A DNA stretch of 64,000 nt, taken from positions 5,194,501 to 5,258,500 of the forward strand of contig NZ_CP026363.1 of assembly GCF_004117055.1 (NCBI RefSeq), in the 5' to 3' direction. A program made the position numbers and the translations under genes. Positions 44,393 through 51,590 of this stretch are shown here, one piece after another; the first letter of the stretch is position 1; the number at the start of each line of letters is the position of its first letter. The stretch comes from Brevibacillus agri. Its GTDB lineage: Bacteria > Bacillota > Bacilli > Brevibacillales > Brevibacillaceae. The notes beneath the pieces were generated by a model, which saw only the letters and a program-made list of their open reading frames with translations, did no database searches and was not told the DNA's origin.

Positions 44393-44986
44393 ATGAAAAA
44401 ACTGGCAACATTTTTACTCGCGACGACGATCCTGGCGTTGTTTATCATAGGCTGTTCCAAGCCCAGCACGCCCGAACAGGTGCAGGGGCTGGGAAAAGAA
44501 GAAGCGGCGCAAATCGCTGCGGCCGCTGTCCGTCAATATTACCACGTTTCCGTAGATACCGCCGACCGGGAGATTACGCTCGAAGACCCTGCCAAGCTGA
44601 TTGATGCCGCCACTGGCGAGCCGATCTACAAAGGAGTGCCCGTTCACGCCCTGCTTCGCGGCGAGCCGAAAAGCGGCGATATTTCCGGCTACCACGCGAT
44701 TATCGAGCCAAAGACGAAGCAGCTTCTCTCGCTCTCGATTGACGTGATCGGCAAGGACGGCGAAAAAGCGACGAAAACAATCGCCGAAGCGGAGCTGGAA
44801 AAAGCCGCAGCCGACTTCGTTCGCTCGCAAAACTTGCTGGCAACGGCAAACTTTCAGCTCATTCGGACGTCAGAGCCGACGGACAATGACCTCAAGCGCT
44901 ACTTTTACTATTCAGACGGCCACAACTCCATCGCGATTGGCGTAGACACTGCGTTGAAGCAGGTCGTCACTTTCACCTATGACTGA
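44393..44986 (+). CDS. lipoprotein with PepSY/YcdB-like mature domain
   Basis: 197 aa. Signal peptide ending in FIIGC (Cys21). The mature part has LGKEEAAQIAAAAVRQYYHV, YHAIIEPKTKQLLSLSIDVI and a repeat-like IAEAELEKAAADFVRSQNLL, which fits PepSY/YcdB-type domains seen in Bacillus secreted regulators of proteases and germination. The fit is loose. It would be anchored outside the membrane. A strong hairpin follows at 45073. Confidence 0.6.
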   Translation: MKKLATFLLATTILALFIIGCSKPSTPEQVQGLGKEEAAQIAAAAVRQYYHVSVDTADREITLEDPAKLIDAATGEPIYKGVPVHALLRGEPKSGDISGYHAIIEPKTKQLLSLSIDVIGKDGEKATKTIAEAELEKAAADFVRSQNLLATANFQLIRTSEPTDNDLKRYFYYSDGHNSIAIGVDTALKQVVTFTYD

Positions 44987-45072
44987 TAGACTCGACCGAC
45001 CGCCTCTCATGTAGTGCCAGACACAGCGTCTCTGGCCAAGACCCTATTTAACGGACATAGTAAACCCTGGGC

Positions 45073-45111
45073 AACAAGCTGGTGACGGTACCCACCTGGA
45101 GCCAGCTTGTT
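45073..45111. terminator. stem-loop, probable terminator of the lipoprotein gene
   Basis: AACAAGCTGG (45073-45082) pairs perfectly with CCAGCTTGTT (45102-45111), with an inner GGT/ACC pair. The tail (TTTCATT) is short on T, so it may be a weak terminator or the 3' end of a small structured RNA within 44990-45111. Confidence 0.5.
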
Positions 45112-45133
45112 TCATTAACGTTACAATAGTCTT

Positions 45134-45147
45134 ACATTGAACAATGT
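45134..45147. promoter_or_regulatory. 14-bp palindrome upstream of the XRE-TPR regulator
   Basis: ACATTG-AA-CAATGT, a perfect palindrome about 115 bp before the regulator start in a strongly AT-rich leader. It is a candidate operator for the receptor itself, which would give an autoregulatory loop. Inference. Confidence 0.4.
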
Positions 45148-45260
45148 ATAAACGAAAAAAGCAAAAGTTTTTGGATTTCCGGGAGAAATATATACCCAAC
45201 CGGATTTTTATGGTAAAGTGAAATAAAATACATTTTTTGGAAGAAGGGAGACTCAGTGAG

Positions 45261-46511
45261 GTGTCGCTTTCACTAGGTGCACTAATTAGCAGTCATCGTA
45301 GTCGACGCAATCTAACACTAGCAGACCTTTCGGAAATGTCGGGAGTCAGTAAAAGTACCATATCGCTAATTGAAACAGGAGAAACCAAGCGTCCCAGCTA
45401 TGCCACTTGGAGAAAGATAGCGGAGGCAATCGATATAGCACCTAGCGTCATCATTAACGCATTTGTAGACACTACTCATCATCCTAGAACATTAGAGCTC
45501 ATTCTCGCAGAGGTTATCACCGAAGGATGGGAAGCTCTTGTCTCCAAAGTTGCTACGCATTATTTAGAGTCACCCAAGGTCGATACATTTAGAGCGTTAG
45601 ATCATATCGACCGTACTGCCAGGGATACGGAGAACAAACGAATAAAACGCATTTTGTGGGATACGATTATTAATTTCACAAGAAGCAGGGGAATACCCTC
45701 ATATCTGGCAAACGCCTTGTATGAAAGGTATTTGATTGAGCGTGACGACTTCGCTCGTTTCGAGGAAACATATCGACGTGGGAAGGAACTGCTTCTCTAT
45801 GTCGAGCATCTCTATGTTGAAGATCGAATCGACTACTATTATAAAATGGGTGTTCACGCCAACATACTCGACTTACACGACGAAAGTATCGATTTATGCA
45901 GGCTCGGTTTACGAGAGGATCGGTCAGATAGCAGACCTAAAGCATCTGCATATATCTCCTTGTTTAACTCGTGTATTTATTTTGGAGACTTCCATATTGC
46001 TGACATCTACCTAAAAGAGTACGAAAACAGCAAATATGCTGATTTCCGAAAGAATCATTTTCGCGCTACTTTGCTTGCGAAAAAAGGGCAGCATGAGGAC
46101 GCAATCAGTTTGTTCAACGTCTGTTTAAACGAGACTGACAGAGAAGGGCGTATCTCCATCGTCGTTGACCTCATGGAATCGTATTTGCAGGCCGGAAAGA
46201 CAGACGATCTCATGCTCTTGCTCGAAACGGAGGATCAGTTTCTGCCAGAGAAGATGCCGCAGCATCCGTACCGAATTAAGACACTGGCCCAATACTACAG
46301 ACGCAAGGCGCTGTGCCTAATCTCCATGGAGAAATATGATCAGGGTTTTCATAGCCTGATCGAAAGTATCAAGTATTACAAGCACATAGGCATAACGACA
46401 GAGGTCATCGAAGGCATCCGACTTTTCCTGCGCCATCATCGAACCAACAATAAAAATTTAACCTTTGAACACATGGAGTTAATCGAAAACATATGTGATA
46501 ATATTTTGTAA
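45261..46511 (+). CDS. XRE-HTH / TPR regulator, RRNPP-type peptide receptor candidate
   Basis: 416 aa from a GTG at 45261 (GAAGGGAG upstream); a TTG at 45237 precedes that site. Residues 5-60 form an XRE helix-turn-helix (LTLADLSEMSGVSKSTISLI, TWRKIAEAIDIAPSVI). The rest is all-helical with tetratricopeptide-like units, for example LYVEHLYVEDRIDYYYKMGV, LAKKGQHEDAISLFNVCL, KALCLISMEKYDQGFHSLIE and HMELIENICDNIL at the end. HTH plus TPR array is the PlcR/NprR/AimR plan, in which a short imported peptide binds the TPR groove. A 36-aa exported peptide gene follows 22 bp later. AT-rich compared with neighbours, suggesting transfer. Confidence 0.8.
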   Translation: MSLSLGALISSHRSRRNLTLADLSEMSGVSKSTISLIETGETKRPSYATWRKIAEAIDIAPSVIINAFVDTTHHPRTLELILAEVITEGWEALVSKVATHYLESPKVDTFRALDHIDRTARDTENKRIKRILWDTIINFTRSRGIPSYLANALYERYLIERDDFARFEETYRRGKELLLYVEHLYVEDRIDYYYKMGVHANILDLHDESIDLCRLGLREDRSDSRPKASAYISLFNSCIYFGDFHIADIYLKEYENSKYADFRKNHFRATLLAKKGQHEDAISLFNVCLNETDREGRISIVVDLMESYLQAGKTDDLMLLLETEDQFLPEKMPQHPYRIKTLAQYYRRKALCLISMEKYDQGFHSLIESIKYYKHIGITTEVIEGIRLFLRHHRTNNKNLTFEHMELIENICDNIL

Positions 46512-46533
46512 CATATAGAAGGAGGAGAGTTTA

Positions 46534-46644
46534 ATGCAGAAGCTACTAGTGGTTTTTGCTCTTGTGGTGTTCTTTTCCTCGCCTGTAGTATCGGAAGCGT
46601 GTGATCCGAAGTCGGAGCCTTATCGAGTTGAACCTGATTGGTAA
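46534..46644 (+). CDS. 36-aa exported propeptide, candidate signalling peptide
   Basis: ATG at 46534 with AAGGAGGAGAG 7 bp upstream. It encodes a Sec signal peptide (MQKLLVVFALVVFFSSPVVS) ending in SEA, then a 14-residue tail CDPKSEPYRVEPDW. The size, signal peptide, polar tail and position directly after an HTH-TPR receptor gene match Phr/NprX/PapR-type pheromone precursors. The active form would be a C-terminal 5-8-residue fragment re-imported by an oligopeptide permease; the exact cut is not predictable. It is followed by a terminator, so the two genes form one unit. Confidence 0.7.
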   Translation: MQKLLVVFALVVFFSSPVVSEACDPKSEPYRVEPDW

Positions 46645-46656
46645 AATGTCGTGAAA

Positions 46657-46688
46657 GGAGAGGGAAGAAAATTCCTTCTCCTTTTTAT
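46657..46688 (+). terminator. rho-independent terminator of the receptor-propeptide unit
   Basis: GGAGAGGGAA and TTCCTTCTCC form a 10-bp stem (one G-T pair) with a 5-nt loop, followed by TTTTTATTT. Confidence 0.85.
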
Positions 46689-46759
46689 TTCTCAATATTA
46701 CAAGCGAAAAAATGTCCATTCCAAAGAGGACACTTTACTCAGGCAACGGGACTTTTCCA

Positions 46760-48073
46760 CTAGCTCCCACTGTATTTTTCCTCGATTTCTTCTTTCATTT
46801 CCTGATACGTCTTGTTGGTGAGGTTCACCAAGTAATCGGTAAGCTCCTCTTTCGATTGCGCGGCTAACGCTTCCCTGGCCTGTCTTTGCTTCGTAAAATA
46901 CTCCTTGGCCTGATGGCCGATCTTGCCGCTTGCCGCCAAATACTCGATTGCAGTCCCGAGGTTCAGGCTCTCCCGCCAGCTTTTGTCGTACCAGTCCCGG
47001 TTGTAGGCGTCGATCCACTTGCGGCGGTCGATCAGCACCGCGCCTACTTCCGTCAGGGCGTCCCGCTTCCACTGCTCCCACTTCTGGGCGATTTCTTTTG
47101 CCCGCTCCAGCTCTCTTTTGAATTGCTCGCGGTTCGTCACGTTGGCATACAAGCCTTCCGATGCCTGGGCAATCGCCTTCAGTTGCTTCTGCCCTTCGGC
47201 GTTCACGTCAAAGCCGATCACGTTTAAGAGCGGCATGATTTGCGACTGGGACAGATCTTTGGCTACGGCCACCGGATCGCCGCCGCAAGTCTCGATGCCA
47301 TCGCTGACCAGGTAGATGACGTTCGTGTTTTTATCTGCCGAAAACGCGGCCAAATCTTGCTGGGCAAGCTTGAGAGAATGGGCGATCGACGTCCAGCCAG
47401 TCGGCTCAAACAGCGCAAGCGCCTGATCCAGCCGCTTCGGCTCGTACGATTGCAGCGGATAGACCAGATCGCTGCTGGAGCAGGAGAGCTGTCTGTCCCC
47501 ATCGGCATTGCTCCCTTTATGTCCATAGACGCGCAGCGAAATGTTTGCTTCCTCCGGGAGTGATTCGGCAAATTCCTTGATCGCTTCCTTGGCCAGTTGC
47601 ATTTTGGTTTTGTCTCCCATTTTGCCAGCCATGCTGCCGCTCGCGTCCAAAATGATTTCGACGTTAAAATGCTCCCGAAACTGAAACCGCGCATCCCCGA
47701 TGTCCGGGCTTCCGAACGAAGCCATTTTCCAGCGATCCACAACCATCTGCGGACTGAGGTAGTCCTCGGAGAACAAACCGAGCAACTGATTCCAGTACAG
47801 TTGCAAATACGCCTCGTCCATCCCGTCCACCACGGTAGGCATTTTGTCGAGAATAGCCGAGATGGCAGGCCGATGCGGGTGTTGGGCGAGGTAAAAATGC
47901 GTACCCGCCAACTGCCCGGGCTGCTCCGCGATCAACTCCTGCGTGCTTTGCGGCCATTTCACCTCGCCTACTCGCGGCCCTGCTCCAGATGCGCCAAGGG
48001 TGCAGCCGCACAGCAGCAGGGCTATCATCAAGCTGTTTACCAGGCCAAGCATTCGCCTGTACGTACCGTGCAT
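46760..48073 (-). CDS. von Willebrand A-domain lipoprotein (copy 1), Tad locus
   Basis: 437 aa, ATG after AAGGAGG. Lipobox LLCGC (Cys24). The vWA domain carries the full metal-ion-dependent adhesion site: DASGSMAGK, the Thr in EPTGWTSIA, and the Asp in YLVSDGIETCGGDP. Paired Cys residues (LSCSSS, ETCGG) are shared with the paralogue at 51591. The C-terminal 150 residues are helical and charged. It would sit on the outer membrane face as an adhesin or pilus-associated protein. In Proteobacteria TadG carries a vWA domain; here the domain is on separate lipoproteins. Last gene of the leftward Tad cluster. Confidence 0.8.
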   Translation of the reverse strand: MHGTYRRMLGLVNSLMIALLLCGCTLGASGAGPRVGEVKWPQSTQELIAEQPGQLAGTHFYLAQHPHRPAISAILDKMPTVVDGMDEAYLQLYWNQLLGLFSEDYLSPQMVVDRWKMASFGSPDIGDARFQFREHFNVEIILDASGSMAGKMGDKTKMQLAKEAIKEFAESLPEEANISLRVYGHKGSNADGDRQLSCSSSDLVYPLQSYEPKRLDQALALFEPTGWTSIAHSLKLAQQDLAAFSADKNTNVIYLVSDGIETCGGDPVAVAKDLSQSQIMPLLNVIGFDVNAEGQKQLKAIAQASEGLYANVTNREQFKRELERAKEIAQKWEQWKRDALTEVGAVLIDRRKWIDAYNRDWYDKSWRESLNLGTAIEYLAASGKIGHQAKEYFTKQRQAREALAAQSKEELTDYLVNLTNKTYQEMKEEIEEKYSGS

Positions 48074-48143
48074 TCGGTCATAGCCTCCTTGTCGTGTGTA
48101 TGTTCTGCATCATCGGATATGACGAGATGAACCGTTTTTGCTT

Positions 48144-48815
48144 TTACAGCGTGATGGAACTGAGAAAAAGGCCCCCTGCCGCATGGAGAAAGCCAATCTG
48201 TCTGCTCGATCCCGTCTGGTACACTTCCTCCTCGTGCTTTGGGTCAGGCATGAAGGAAAAGTCAAATGTAGTGGAGCGGAAGCGGACAGAGGTCTGCACC
48301 TGGATGCGCTCATCCGCGGTGACGACAATTTGCGAGCCGGGCACTGTGGCGTGATTGGCCTCCAGTATCGTGACGACGACATCCCGCAGCTTCGGAGCCG
48401 CTTGTGCCAAACCTGTCTGCACGTAGAACAGCAGCTCCACGTTTGCCGGCAGCCAGCTTGAGAGCACCTGGTCAATCGCTTCGTACCGCACCTCGCTCCT
48501 GGCCCAGTCCGGATGGCTCGCGCGGATGGAAGCCTCCGCCTGATCCACGAACGGCTTGATGTAAGCCTCGTCCTTCAAGCGCATAGGAGATTGATCGTAG
48601 CGAGCAAGCGCCTTTTCCATCTCGTCGTAGATCGGCTTGACCGCCGCCAACGCCGCTTGCTGCGCACTGTCTGACGCCTGCTCCTTGACGACGAAAACAG
48701 TCGAGAGGTTAAACAGCGCCATGAACAGGACGAGCATGATGAGCATGAAGATCGTAAGCGTAAAAATCGTGACATTCCCTCGTTCATTCCGCAAAAACGC
48801 AAGCCAGTCTCTCAT
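48144..48815 (-). CDS. TadG/TadE-like pilus-assembly protein
   Basis: 223 aa. The N-terminal RNERGNVTIFTLTIFMLIML is a TadE/TadG-type pseudopilin membrane segment, followed by a helical region (ASDSAQQAALAAVKPIYDEM) and a beta-rich domain. It starts directly after the upstream tadE-like stop. It lacks the vWA domain of proteobacterial TadG. Probably a minor pseudopilin anchoring or initiating the Flp pilus. Confidence 0.7.
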   Translation of the reverse strand: MRDWLAFLRNERGNVTIFTLTIFMLIMLVLFMALFNLSTVFVVKEQASDSAQQAALAAVKPIYDEMEKALARYDQSPMRLKDEAYIKPFVDQAEASIRASHPDWARSEVRYEAIDQVLSSWLPANVELLFYVQTGLAQAAPKLRDVVVTILEANHATVPGSQIVVTADERIQVQTSVRFRSTTFDFSFMPDPKHEEEVYQTGSSRQIGFLHAAGGLFLSSITL

Positions 48816-49307
48816 CTAGTGAACCACCCTGCTCGTAATCTCGCGCTGAAACGAAATCGTCTTGTCTGCTTCATCCATGTTCCGCGTCAAAATATCCGGC
48901 AAAAAGGCGATTTCCAGGTTCGCGCCGATCATGACCTTGAAATACCCGTCACTTGTCGACTCGATGTACGACTCCCCTTTATTGAAGCCGATACCGCCGC
49001 CCGCTCCGGCGAGCACTTTTTCCGCCGCAGCGAGCGCACTGGACTCGCTCCCCGTAATGGCGAATACTTTTGCCGCCTCATTGGCAGCCGATTGTGCAGC
49101 GATTACCCCGTACACGCCGATCAAAAATTGCCAGCATACGAGCATGATGAGAAAAAGCAGCGGCAAAATCCCGAGAAACTCAATCGTGACCGAGCCTTTT
49201 TCATCAGACAGCGCACGCGCCAGCTTCCCTGCGTCCCTCGCGTCGGCGCGCCCCTGTCTTGCGCCCGGCATCACCCACTGCCTGGGCGTACGGTTAAACA
49301 GACGCAT
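48816..49307 (-). CDS. TadE-like pseudopilin
   Basis: 163 aa. The hydrophobic segment SDEKGSVTIEFLGILPLLFL has the TadE signature (G-S-x-x-x-E with the Glu five residues after the Gly), followed by QSAANEAAKVFA. It is a minor pseudopilin likely processed by the locus prepilin peptidase. It overlaps the upstream 66-aa gene by 14 bp and abuts the TadG-like gene. Confidence 0.75.
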   Translation of the reverse strand: MRLFNRTPRQWVMPGARQGRADARDAGKLARALSDEKGSVTIEFLGILPLLFLIMLVCWQFLIGVYGVIAAQSAANEAAKVFAITGSESSALAAAEKVLAGAGGGIGFNKGESYIESTSDGYFKVMIGANLEIAFLPDILTRNMDEADKTISFQREITSRVVH

Positions 49308-49494
49308 GTTTCTTCCGGAGAAAAGCCAGATGATTTTTTTTCATGAACGGCAGCCCGATCGCCAAAATGACTAGCTGGATCGGAAAATCTCCCCGGTAAA
49401 TGGCGCCGATGATCGTCGCAGGCACAATCAAGGCGTAAAAGTAAAGCAGCATGAAATTCCAAAAACGCTGCCAGTTTTTCTCCTGCTTGGACAT
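49294..49494 (-). CDS. 66-aa membrane protein, Tad locus (copy 1)
   Basis: Two hydrophobic segments (FWNFMLLYFYALIVPATIIG, IQLVILAIGLPF) with a basic end (KKNHLAFLRKKH). It is similar in length and pattern to the next gene upstream (KRQRFWNG... against NWQRFWNF...), so the two arose by duplication. No known family. Possibly an accessory or chaperone subunit of the pilus machine. Confidence 0.65.
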   Translation of the reverse strand: MSKQEKNWQRFWNFMLLYFYALIVPATIIGAIYRGDFPIQLVILAIGLPFMKKNHLAFLRKKHASV

Positions 49495-49534
49495 GTCATT
49501 TCCCCCTCCATGCTTTTTCGCTTGGCGCCAAGCT

Positions 49535-49735
49535 TTACCGCTTCACTTCTTTGCGGCGTGCGTACTCCATGCCAGACTGTTCAATATAGGGCAGCGCAAA
49601 CCAGAAAAGCAGCAACGGATAAGGAATCGTCTCCCCCACTATCATGAGCAGGCAGCAGAGCGGCAGGAGCACGCCGTACAAAACAATCGCGATCCCGTTC
49701 CAAAACCGCTGCCTCTTCGCTTCTTTTGTCGTCAA
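49535..49735 (-). CDS. 66-aa membrane protein, Tad locus (copy 2)
   Basis: TTG start at 49735 (GGAGGGA 7 bp upstream), overlapping the preceding gene by 4 bp. EAKRQRFWNGIAIVLYGVLL and PYPLLLFWFALPYIEQSGME make two membrane segments. It aligns with the 49294 gene over its whole length (QRFWN near residue 9, LPF/LPY near residue 48), hence a paralogue. Confidence 0.65.
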   Translation of the reverse strand: MTTKEAKRQRFWNGIAIVLYGVLLPLCCLLMIVGETIPYPLLLFWFALPYIEQSGMEYARRKEVKR

Positions 49736-50451
49736 GCCGTGTCCCTCCTCCCAGTATCCACGCTCTCCGCGTTCGCTGACTCGCTCATCCATTTGTGCGT
49801 GTACATCGTCAGCATCACCGCCATGAGCGGAAAGAAAATGACATTCAAGAGCAATTGCGTAAAGAAAACTGCGCCAAAGCTGGTCGTAATGTACGTGACC
49901 GTAAACAGCCCGATCACGCTGATGGCCCACTCGATGGCGCTAATCAGCAGAATCACGCCAAGGATGGAGAAAAAGTGCTTTTTCCCCAGCGCAAACGCCT
50001 TTTTCCAGCACTGCTGCACCGGCTGTTTTTTGATGACAGTCAAGTACGGGGTCAAGTAAAACAGCACGAGGATGACCACCCCTGGCACCACAAACAGCAG
50101 CATGCCAAACGACACTGCAAGCACGTAGACGATCCCGAAGACAAACACGGCAAAGCTTTGATCCAAAAACGTGCGCAGTGCCTGGCGAATCGGCCGCTCC
50201 TCTCCCGCAAGCTCGCTTTGCACATACTGGGCAAACGGAAGCTGAACGACCGACAAAAACACGAGCAGCAAAAACATGTTGAAAAAGGCTGACACCACCT
50301 GCCCGCCTGTCAAGGCAGCGATAAAGTGGATATAGTTGACGGTAAAATTGTGAATGAGCAAAAAAGGCAGAACGACGACTGCTGACAAGAGCAGCATGGA
50401 CTCGATGTTGCGCGTGTAAAACAGGAAGCTTTCTTTGATCGGATGCTTCAC
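49732..50451 (-). CDS. polytopic membrane protein, Tad locus
   Basis: 239 aa with about six hydrophobic segments. ESFLFYTRNIESMLLLSAVV and KKAFALGKKHFFSILGVILL resemble the DUF975/YciC-like or GPDPase membrane-domain group, proteins without an established reaction. It lies 54 bp downstream of the PG-repeat gene and overlaps the 66-aa gene by 4 bp, so it belongs to the same unit. Role in pilus assembly is inferred from position only. Confidence 0.6.
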   Translation of the reverse strand: MKHPIKESFLFYTRNIESMLLLSAVVVLPFLLIHNFTVNYIHFIAALTGGQVVSAFFNMFLLLVFLSVVQLPFAQYVQSELAGEERPIRQALRTFLDQSFAVFVFGIVYVLAVSFGMLLFVVPGVVILVLFYLTPYLTVIKKQPVQQCWKKAFALGKKHFFSILGVILLISAIEWAISVIGLFTVTYITTSFGAVFFTQLLLNVIFFPLMAVMLTMYTHKWMSESANAESVDTGRRDTA

Positions 50452-50505
50452 TCTGACTCATTCCCATCTAACGTTTTGGCGACCAGTCACAGCCAGCGTC
50501 AGGCG

Positions 50506-51540
50506 CTAGGCAAACAGTTTGAACAGCTTGCGGCCCCATTTCGCCAGCTTGCTGCCTACCCACAGAACGCCGCCGACCGAGACAAGCACGACAGCGACCG
50601 TCTGTCCTCCGGGAATCATCGCGGCGATGACGCCGGCATCCATGAGCGTGCTGCCGAAACTGCCTGTTCCGTCGATAGCATAGTCGATGCGTTCATCCTG
50701 GCTGTTGCTTGAATCAAACGCATCCTGGAAGTTCGTGAAGGTGTCGATGCTGTCAAACACGAGACTGATCCCCGCCGTTGCGACGTTCAAGCCTTTGACC
50801 AGCCCTGTCACTTGCAGGCCGCTTGCCGTGTCTTTGATGAACTTGAAATTCATCCAGGCGGAAGCAGCGTCGAAGCCGTCGACAGGCAAGCCGCTCACCC
50901 AGTCGAAGGAAGTGTCCTTGAGATGGATGTCGATTGCCTTGACGCCCAACTCGACGAGGAACAGGCTGCGCATGTTGGCAAAAGTAGCCGGGTCTACATT
51001 TCCTTCCGCGAGATCAGCCGCCATGCCGAGGCTGCCGCCGAACACGCTGTTGATCGACCAGTTGACATAGTCGTATGCTTTGGAATCGCCTTTGCCGGAA
51101 AAGCTGCCCGGTGTGACGCTGCCTGGCTGCGTATTTCCAGGAGTCAAGCTGCCCGGACGGGTATCTCCCGGATTGACGTTCCCCGGTTGGGTATCACCGG
51201 GATTGACGCTTCCCGGCTGGAAAGCTCCCGGGTTCACATTGCCCGGCGTGACGTTGCCAGGCTGCACATTGCCAGGTCGTGTGTTTCCTGTATCCAGACT
51301 CCCCGGCTGGATCTCGCCGGGCGAAATCTCTCCTATTTCCCACTGAAAACTACCGGGCTGTATGTCATTTGGCGAAATATTTCCCGGCCCGATCTCTCCC
51401 GGCTGGACTGCGCCTGGACGCACGTCCCCAGGCGCCAAAGATTCTGCATGCACAAAAGCTGCAAAGGGGAAGAGATTCATCACCAGAATGAACAGGGCCA
51501 CGATCGCTGCCCAGTTCGTGCGTCTTACATGACGATTCAC
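50506..51540 (-). CDS. secreted protein with PG-containing pentapeptide repeats
   Basis: 344 aa from a GTG at 51540 (GGGGTGA just upstream). A signal peptide is cut after FVHA. Residues about 33-145 consist of about 21 units of the form [VILTF]-x-P-G-[NSDAE] (for example VRPGA, IGPGN, VNPGD, TQPGS), broken once by FQWEIGE. This composition should form an extended turn-rich, elastin-like stalk. The C-terminal 200 residues are globular with a hydrophobic VIAAMIPGGQTVAVVLVSVG near the end and a basic tail that may hold it in the membrane. No family recognised. Its place between the vWA gene and pilus genes suggests a surface role. Confidence 0.7.
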   Translation of the reverse strand: MNRHVRRTNWAAIVALFILVMNLFPFAAFVHAESLAPGDVRPGAVQPGEIGPGNISPNDIQPGSFQWEIGEISPGEIQPGSLDTGNTRPGNVQPGNVTPGNVNPGAFQPGSVNPGDTQPGNVNPGDTRPGSLTPGNTQPGSVTPGSFSGKGDSKAYDYVNWSINSVFGGSLGMAADLAEGNVDPATFANMRSLFLVELGVKAIDIHLKDTSFDWVSGLPVDGFDAASAWMNFKFIKDTASGLQVTGLVKGLNVATAGISLVFDSIDTFTNFQDAFDSSNSQDERIDYAIDGTGSFGSTLMDAGVIAAMIPGGQTVAVVLVSVGGVLWVGSKLAKWGRKLFKLFA

Positions 51541-51590
51541 AGCATTCACCCCGATTTCATTAGTCCCTGGCAAACCGCCGATCGGCGGCG

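Noticed and set aside
44990-45115. 6S RNA or similar housekeeping RNA
   Set aside because: The intergenic space is too short for a 6S RNA and only one clear stem is present; kept as a terminator-like hairpin.
51080-51360. CRISPR-like short repeats
   Set aside because: Periodicity is 15 bp with degenerate codons for PG pentapeptides inside a coding frame; no constant repeats or unique spacers.
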